Made by a program: the position numbers and the translations under genes. From contig NC_084666.1 in assembly GCF_028389875.1 (NCBI RefSeq), positions 30,226,308 to 30,290,307 of the forward strand: a stretch of 64,000 bases of DNA. Reading direction: 5' to 3'. The notes below the pieces were generated by a model. It made no database searches, was not told the origin of the DNA, and saw only the letters and a program-made list of their open reading frames with translations. Source of the DNA: Rhea pennata. Its lineage: Eukaryota; Chordata; Aves; Rheiformes; Rheidae. This document shows, piece by piece, positions 43,401-52,400 of this stretch; position 1 is the stretch's first letter, and the number at the start of each line of letters is the position of its first letter.

Positions 43401-46400
43401 AGCTAACCTGGCTGCTTTAGATTTCAGCATAATAGGAAAGAACTGTGTAATCTTTCTATGCTGCAAATGCTGATGCAGCAAAAAGGAAAACAGTAAGCTT
43501 TAGAAAAAAGCTGTAATTATTAAACTGCTGCAAGCATCCTTAAAGTAGTGTCTCCATCCTGATTTTGGGTGCTAAACAAGCAACTAGAAGACTCCTGTTG
43601 TTCCAAGTCACTTGTCTCAGTACTTGATTTGTGACTGACTTTGCTTTTAGGATCTCTTTGCAAAATACCTAGTCACCTTGCTTTTCTGTTCTAAGTTTCA
43701 GTGGGAGATATTACAGCAAACACAGGATCATTCGGTGTCAAGAGAAAAACATGGAATGATGGTAAGAGTCTTCTGCCTTTTTAAAGTATCCATGCACTTC
43801 TGCAGAACTGAATGCCAGATACTAGTTTCAAGTACTCTAACAGTTTGAAAAATTCCTCTTTCACTAACTCCAAAATTAAATTCTTCTCTCATCCTCAACA
43901 ATCCCAGAAAGAAATCTCCTGATCAAAATGTGGGCCTTACAGAAAACTGTAATTTATTTCAATACTTATCCCTAAAAATGAGGGAAACATCAGGAAATGG
44001 TTCTTCTTTGACCAAATGCCAGAAAATGCTGAGAAGATTTTAGAAAGAAGAATCTATTTTAATAACCTGTGTTTCTCAGAGGAAAATAAGGATGATATCA
44101 CAGTGATGGATGTGCTTTTTTGTGCTACACTGTGTGTCAGTAAATGCAAGGACAAATCATATGCACGAGAGAAAAGCAATGTAAGACAGTTGTTACCAAA
44201 GAGAAAACATGCTACAAGATCACTTACAGAGAAAAGTGAAAGGATGGACAGAAATATATGGTATGCAATCTAATATAGGAAAGGTTAGGAGCTGTTTTCA
44301 TTCCTGGAAGAACTGTCATGCCCAGTCAAAAAGTCCAAGAATGAGGGATGACAGTTAGCTCCCAGGGATTTTCCTCCCTTATTTTTAATAATAAAATGAT
44401 GTCTTGTCTACAGACAGATGAAAGAGGGTGGGGCAGGACTCTTTTCACTGATGCCCAGCAATAGGATGAGAGGCAACAGGCACAAACTGAAACACAGGAA
44501 GTTCCATCTGAATATAAGGAGAAACTTCTTTACTGTGAGAGTAACAGAACACTAGAACAGGTTGCCCAGAGAGGTTATAGAATCTCAATCTGGAGATACT
44601 CAAAAGCTGTCTGGACACGGTCCTGGGCCAGTGTGCTTTGGGGAACACTGTTTGGGCAGAAGGGCTGGACTAGGTGATCGCCAGAGGTCCCTTCCAACCT
44701 CAACCATTCTGTGATTCTGTGAAAAAAACAGATCTAAACAACACATTTTTAATTTGACCTTCTCAGTACATCATCACAAACTCTATTAACAGGACTAACA
44801 CTAAGTGATTAAATATCTAATTGACAATAAATGAAAGTGTAAATATGCAGTACTTAAGCAAAGCCTAAGCTTTAAATATGAGAGATCAGTATGAATAGTT
44901 TTAGAAAAAGGTATACTTCATTCCTATTAGCCATTATGCAATTACCCGTTACACAATACCAGACTTAATAGAAAGACAGCATTAGGAAAATCTAGCACGT
45001 GCTAGATTTTCAGTCAGCAGTTTGTTGACTTGTGCACTCTTAACAACGTACTTTGCTTTTGTCCACAGAGATGTCACCTGTTCCACTCAAGAAAAGTGCT
45101 TCTGAGAACACCATACTCCAGTTTCAAAAACTTTTAACAGAGAAAGTGCATACGGTAACAGAAGGCAAGATGTTACTGTTAGAAAGGCTTTGTAAGCAGG
45201 AAGAAATGCAAGACCTCAACAGATCACAGCTGTATGGTGATCCACCAGCCATACAACAGGTTGGTTTAATGAACTTTCTACCAAATTAGCATGCAGAGAG
45301 CTTCTCAGATAGTAAGAAATGAAATAACTTATTTGTGAGGGTAGGACATCCACATGAGTACATGGTTGCTCCCCTTTAATATATTCACCTTTAGTCATAT
45401 AAATTAAAACAAAGTATGAATTTCCATCACATTCCTTGACAATGATCTTTCAGCAGTGATATTAATCTAATAGCAGATACATACCTTACATACTTTGCTT
45501 CAGCTACATACCATAATGAGCAGGCTTAATTGAAAGGAAATATCACTCTGACTGATCAATGAAAACACATACACTTAAAACTTCAACCCATCATTTCCAA
45601 TAAACTTCTCTGTGACCATCCTATCAAGTTAGTCCTATGCAATCAACTAAATAGTTGAAGGCATTAAAGGGGGTTTCTTTTTGGTTAGGCTGGGTTAAGA
45701 CCAGGTTGAGTTGGGTTAGGCTGCAGAGAAAAGCAACCAACTGCTTTATCAGCATTTACCCTCTTTCTAGCCTGAACACTGCTCTGTGCTAGGGTAGGGA
45801 TACAGCCCCGTCAGCCTCATGAAGGTATGCCACTATGCAGCAATCAACTGGAGATTCCGTGATCCAGAAAGAAAAGTACAAGAGGTTGATGCCCACCTAG
45901 AAGGGGCAGACGTGGGTTCTGGTCCGTGTTCCAAGGGCTCTGGCATGTTAGGAACTATTTCAAACACAAAAATCTTTTACTGGATCTAATGCTTTGTTTC
46001 CTTTTCTATGGTTTAGTTTCTTGTTCAACTTTTATGAGAGACCTTATGGTAAATAATTTCCAAAACAGTAAATTTTATCTGCTATTTGATTAGCACTTCC
46101 TGAGAGGTCAGAGAAAGATTCCTAGAAGATCAGAATGTTTGGATCATATCCATTTATACAGTGACAGAAACACAGGATTGTTAGAGTGTATGCTTATCTA
46201 CTGCTTTTCATATTTTACACTGGCTTCTCAGTACAAACACTCTTTGGCTTGTAATACTAAAACCAGCATTGGCTTATTTTTTTTTTCTCTCTTCGCAAGG
46301 AGTTGTTTCAAAGATACATCCTTGAACTTGTATCTGTTATGCATACAGAACTGCAGTCTCTGGTAGGTGTACAAGGGATCTGTGCATTCCATTACGGCAT

Positions 46401-49400
46401 ATTCTAGAACATGTTGTGCCAAATGAAAAGCTTACCATTCCCAGCAGCACTAAAATCATAGCTTACTTCCCTCCACATGTGAACCAGAAGAACTTATGAT
46501 CCCACACAATTCACTCCAATGCATTCAAACAGCTTAATTCAATACGAATTTAACTTAGCTTTTTTAGATAAGCTATCCAACTGTGAACTGAAGTGGATAT
46601 GGATCACTAATATTTTCTGCCTGCTCTGCTGCATGAGTGCAAGACTAGCTGCACAATACAGCTCAAGTTGATTAAATACTTCATTGCAATAAGAAGGTGC
46701 ACTCTTCACCATGTCTATCCTGAGCTTGCTGGATCCCCTGTAAGCCAATTCAGCTGACTAACCTGACACAGTTAAGAAAAGAAAAAGTGAATGGCTTTGT
46801 ACAGTGAGTTGAAGCAGCCCAGCAGATTCTGAGCTGTCCTTGCCTTGTACCTTTGAGCAGATCAAAAGTTGCTTTTACTGCAGTGTGACTGCCCTCATAG
46901 AAGCAAGGCTAACCTGAGGAAGGCAGCTAGCACTGCAAAGAAGACAAACTTCCCTTAAAACTCTGTGAGTGATGCACAAGGATGCCAGTCTTTCTAAAAC
47001 ATTTCTGTGATTCTAGCTTCCTCCCCCAAAGTTTCCCTTCTTCCCAGAAAATAAAGAAATAATAAAGACTTGGTTTAGTCTTTAAATAAGCAGATCTTCC
47101 AAGAAATATACATCTGTTTTGACATGCCATTATTCAGGCAAGAACTGATCCTATCTCACAAATTTCTTCCTGTATGAATTCATCACTAGTATGCTATTAG
47201 TATCATGTAGATTTTAAGCAGTTCACAAAAATATTGAGGCAAAGGACTATTTAAATTCTTAGCAGGACAGGGCAAATGGCTATGGATCAAGCTAGTAATC
47301 TCAAAATTGGAAACTGTTCAATATCAACACTAGAGGGTAGCCATGAATCAAGAACTGATAGAAAAAAGAAAAGCACAAGTAGCTTTCTAAGCAAAGTTTT
47401 TTTTTTTTCTCTCAGAAAACAGACCTGCATTTTCCACAGAGCAAGATTTACCTGGCTACAAACTAGCAAAGAGAAGTGAGCTTCCTTTTCTATGGGGGTC
47501 TATTTCTATGCTGCTTTGCAGCTGGAAAGCATAGCTTGCATTTTGGTTGTCTGTCAGAAAGCTATCTCCTTTTTTCTGCTGTCCATGTTTATTTTTGGTT
47601 AATAAAGGTAGGAGACGTCAAGTGTATGGGTCACTTAGTGTTATGTTCTATAGCTGCTCCCATTTATACAGATAAAAATTGAATGTGTAGGATGTTTAGA
47701 TAGATAAATTGAAGGGACATTAAAACTTTCTTCGCTGCAGAATTTTAGTTATGATTCAGCACCACTCTTTGCTTAAAGACAAAAAAAATGAATGATATAC
47801 ATTTAGAAGTTAGATTGTCTAGCAATCTGGTGTGTCTTCTTTTGACAGCATCTCCTGGGGTACTGACAATGGACCAAATCAAGTGTCACTGCAGAAGGGA
47901 TTTCTCAGAAAAAGTCCCTTCAAAAATGGCATTGACTAAATTCAACTCTCCCTTCCAGTGTATTTTTTAACCACCTAAGCTTGTGCTATGGCTTTGCTCT
48001 GATCACAGCTTTAAACTGAGTATCAGACGCGTGGTATTTAGTCTAGGCACCCTCATAGGCAAGTTAAGTGGAACTTGAGGCATTGACAGATGCTAAGTGG
48101 TTATGCGAGAGAGCATTACAGTAAGATTGAAAGGGTCTGGGAGGAGATTATTTTAAACTATGGATCTACAGCATGTTTCTTATAGCAGTGGGGCCAAGAC
48201 CAACTTGTTTCCATGTAACTGCTCCTGGGAATGTAATTTAAATTGCATCACAGAAATGATCCAGGCTAAAAATCAAATCCAACATTAAGTAAAGACAGGC
48301 AACAACAGCAAGCCTTAATTCCATGAAAAACAGAGACTTTTGCTCTTCTTCTCCACCTCTCACTCCAATATCTGCATTATTTCCTGGGAGCCTTTCAGAT
48401 TAGTGGGATGGGAAATTGCTTTGTCTCTTCTCCAGTTTGCAATTGGGATACTGAAATTTTTGGATGGGGCAGATAAACTACATCTCTAAACTACATTCAT
48501 TCTTTGAGATGAATGGGTCATTTTACACCTCTCTTGATAGAGCTATTACCCTGGAAAGACTTCTAAATGTCTCATTTAGCTTATTTCCTGGTAGCCCAAA
48601 CTATATTTGGGCCAAATGCATGTAGAAAGTGCTTCAGGGCAGCAGAGGAGATTGCACTGTTAGTGGATCCACAAGCACCATCAGCATCATTGTTGGCTTA
48701 AAAGCACCACCTTTATCCTTTGCTCCTTCTCTTGCAGTAAAATCTCATTGTTTTGGTACAAGCATTCATGTGGCCAAGTGGTTAGGCAATAGACAGAACA
48801 CCTGTAAGTTAAAACAAACCTACTAAAAAGCCTCTCTGAACAATCCTGGGTTTTTTTTTCAATTCAAGGGAAAGAGAAGGAGACATGGGAGAAAGAGTAG
48901 CCAGTACAGTTTTTTTCAACTTAACTACCTAGCGTGAACCTCCTATGCTGTGTACAATCTTCTTCCCATGCATTAGGCTCAAATTTAGGAGGTGGGCACA
49001 GAAGCTCCCAAGAATCAAGATCTTGAGAAAGATATTGGAGCATTGAATCATGGCTACATGGATGCCTTAAACTAGGCACTTATTGTGAAAAGCTTACATC
49101 CAGTTAACTCTTCAAATGGGAGGAAATGGGGAATTCAGCCTCATACTCTAGGAAAAAGACACGCTTATGCCCATTTCCAATGACAGTTTATCTCTGCCAG
49201 TTCTATGCTAGAATAGCTCTACTGACTCTTATTATCTTGTGCCATCTTTTCATATCTTCAATTTGCCCCAGACCAATCCATTTTCTTTGCAATAGATAGG
49301 AGAGCCAAGCTATGCTGGGCATTCACTGAAATGAAGGGAAAGTAAAAATGAACAGTCTAATCCCCTCTCTGTGGCTAGGTTAATGTGATCAAATTGATCT

Positions 49401-52400
49401 CCACTAGTCACACTAAACATAACAGCTGTCTTTAAATGTCCTCACAGGCATTTTGACACCACTTCTCTCCTGGTTTACCCATTCCTGTTTATGTTAACGT
49501 ATTCCAATTTACTCCACACAGAAGTAAAGAGCTAAGACTGAACTGCATTTCATGACATACGCACTAGATTTCAGAGATTTAAACTTGATTAAAATGTAAA
49601 TCTGGCTCATTTTCACTTTCTGGAAATCATCAAACAGGAACCTTAGCCCTGCAGGAAATTACATAAGACAGCTGAGCTGATACAACTGCTCACCACAGCC
49701 AAAAGATCTCACTTCTCCCCTCTCTTCCTCTGTTCCTGTGGTAGTAAGTTTTGTGGCATATAATTAACACAGCTGCCAAAACCTAGCAGCACAAAATGAC
49801 CTATAAATTTCAACCAATATATAACTAAAAGATTAAATGTTAGTATATCCAAAACCAGTAAGTGTTTCTGAAAGTATTCAGGACTGTCATACTATTATCG
49901 GTGACATTACCAGCACATATAGCGTGATATCCAGCCTGGATAAGTAGCTTGTCAAACATCCAGTAAATTCCATATAAAAATATGGCTAATTACCATATTT
50001 AGACGATTACCAGATTTAGACGATTAACTTTGTTGCTCTTGCATCTGTTAAGGGACCTGTTAAACCTATACTGGGCCCTTTAAATGAAATTGGCTCTTCA
50101 GATGAAATTAAAGGGAAAAAATGTTATGTAACAAATTATCAGTATCACTACCTGTAGCACCTAGGTGTCCCTCAGAAAATTCCTATCCAAATACTACTGG
50201 TCCAGTTTGCCTAGGAAAGATTCACAGTCTAAATTAGGATAGCTACAGCTTGGTAAATAGTCTTTAAAAGAGATCTAGCTTGCAGCTAACAGACTGTATA
50301 GAAAATGTCCATATCCGCTATGCTATATTGAGCGTAGATATTTGGATGGATGGCTAGTGGAAAGCAACTAGTAATTTACTAGACTGAAAGAGACAGAATA
50401 TTTCTTCACTTATGTTGGTGAAATAATTTGGCTTTGTTATTTAAGTTTTAACAGTGGTCAACAACAGGGAAGGGATCAAAAAGCATGCTAGCCAATCCTC
50501 CATTCTCCATTTATTTTGATTTCTATAACAAAGTCCATACAAAGAACTCGACTGAGTTGGATCAAGGAATAATTTAAGTCCATGACTTTAGTAGGACTCA
50601 GAGGAGAGGATGTAGAGGAGACCTTTTAAAAGCATTTTTTTTCAATCAGTACAAAGCTGGATACATTCAGATTTCAGTACCCAGCATTACTGCCAAAAAT
50701 ATTTTCCAGAGAATTTTGCGAAAAGTTAACAGAAGTCACAGTTGTTGCAAGATTAACTTCACAAATTTGTCCTGGTCAAGGACTCAAATGACGTTTAATA
50801 GGCTTGTAACTCAAAGTACTCCTCCTCCTTCGCTCACCACCCCTAAGAAAAGTCCTCTCCTTACCAATATGCTTTGACTTTATTTTGACATGCTGTTAGA
50901 GTGGCCCCATGGACAACTCTGTTCCTTGGTTCACAAATGGTAAAGATGATTTAAAAGATTCACTCTGATGCCTTGCTAACATTAAATCCAGAGTAACAGT
51001 GTTAGTTTAACAGCTTTCAAGTTTCAAACATAATGAGAATTCACTGCTAACATAGCTATAAATGTGTTACAACCAGATGAGCTCAGCATTTTAGACTGAC
51101 AAACTTAAAAATGGACCTAAGTTAAATTGGCACAATGTTCTTAGTGTATGGAAGGCCTTGATTAGCCTGTGATTAGAAATATACCTGGTTTTCATTTTAA
51201 TTCGCAGTTCACCATTACAAAGTAAGAGCCAATAGAAAAGCCACATTCTGCTTTCTATCACAAAGGACTCTGAATTTAAGCCTCAACAACCTAGCAGCTG
51301 TTTTTTTAATTAACAAAACAAAATTAAGTTTTTACTTATATCAATATAGTGAAATTCAGTCTTTCAAGCTGTGTCTGCTTTTGGGCCCTTTCCAGAACCC
51401 TGCTTACAAATACATATAATTTTAATCAAAATAGTCTCACTGCAACACAGGACACCACTCAAATTCACACAGTTGAATACATGCTAAACTATTTTGCTGG
51501 ATCAATCCCCAGTGTCCTCGATTTGAAGCTTTCATTTATGAACATCGCCACTGAAGTAAAGCTCTCCAGAATTCCTAAATACTTTTTAACACTGTAATTC
51601 AACTCATTTTAGGTCTATTAGAACAAAAACAAATTCTTCTCAGTCCTGCAGCCAAGTATATCAGAACACAAAGCATAAAGATTTGATGGCATTTGTGTTT
51701 GTGGCACGTAACAAATATTCTGCATGTGTACAGATAAGATTTCAAATATGAGAAATTATAATATGTTGCCAACATCTCTCTCTTCTTCATAGATCAGTTA
51801 TCTAAAAAATGCAGTTTGATACACCGCTATGTTCATGTATTGTAAATTTTTAAAACCTAAGATGAGTTAAGGGTCATCTGTTTTATTACCAAAGACTAAT
51901 TAGAGTATATAAGAATCGTGAGCATGAGTATCTAAGGCCAGTAGTCATTAACTGAACATCCTTATTCACTTCAATGTGAGCTCTATGAGCTTTATTTTCT
52001 AATGGCAAATCAAATTTCTGTTAGGCCTTATTGGGACTGTCTATTAGTATTTACCATACCTCTCTTTTATATTTACCTACTTTAAAGGAACATAGTTAAG
52101 AGACATTTCTTAGCTTTCAGATTTAAAAGAATGGACTTTAGGAAATTTACTGATACAGTTAATGCTGAATCACAATGTTGTTTTTTAAGAGACATTACAA
52201 AAAAAAAAAAAAAACGAAGAATAGCTGCAGTCCTATTTCATGCTGATAGGAATGTCACCTTTTCTATACCTCACAGTAGAATTATTAAGGAAAAATGTGA
52301 TGAGATTAGAGAGAAACATTAAAAAAAACAGAAGCACTAACATCTCAACTATTTAATATAATTTTATTGAGTAAAGGTATACCTAACTGAACACACTGTA

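Noticed and set aside
45685..45725. GGTTAGG/GGTTGAG repeats resembling an interstitial telomere
   Set aside because: Units are irregular and mixed with other sequence; no TTAGGG array.
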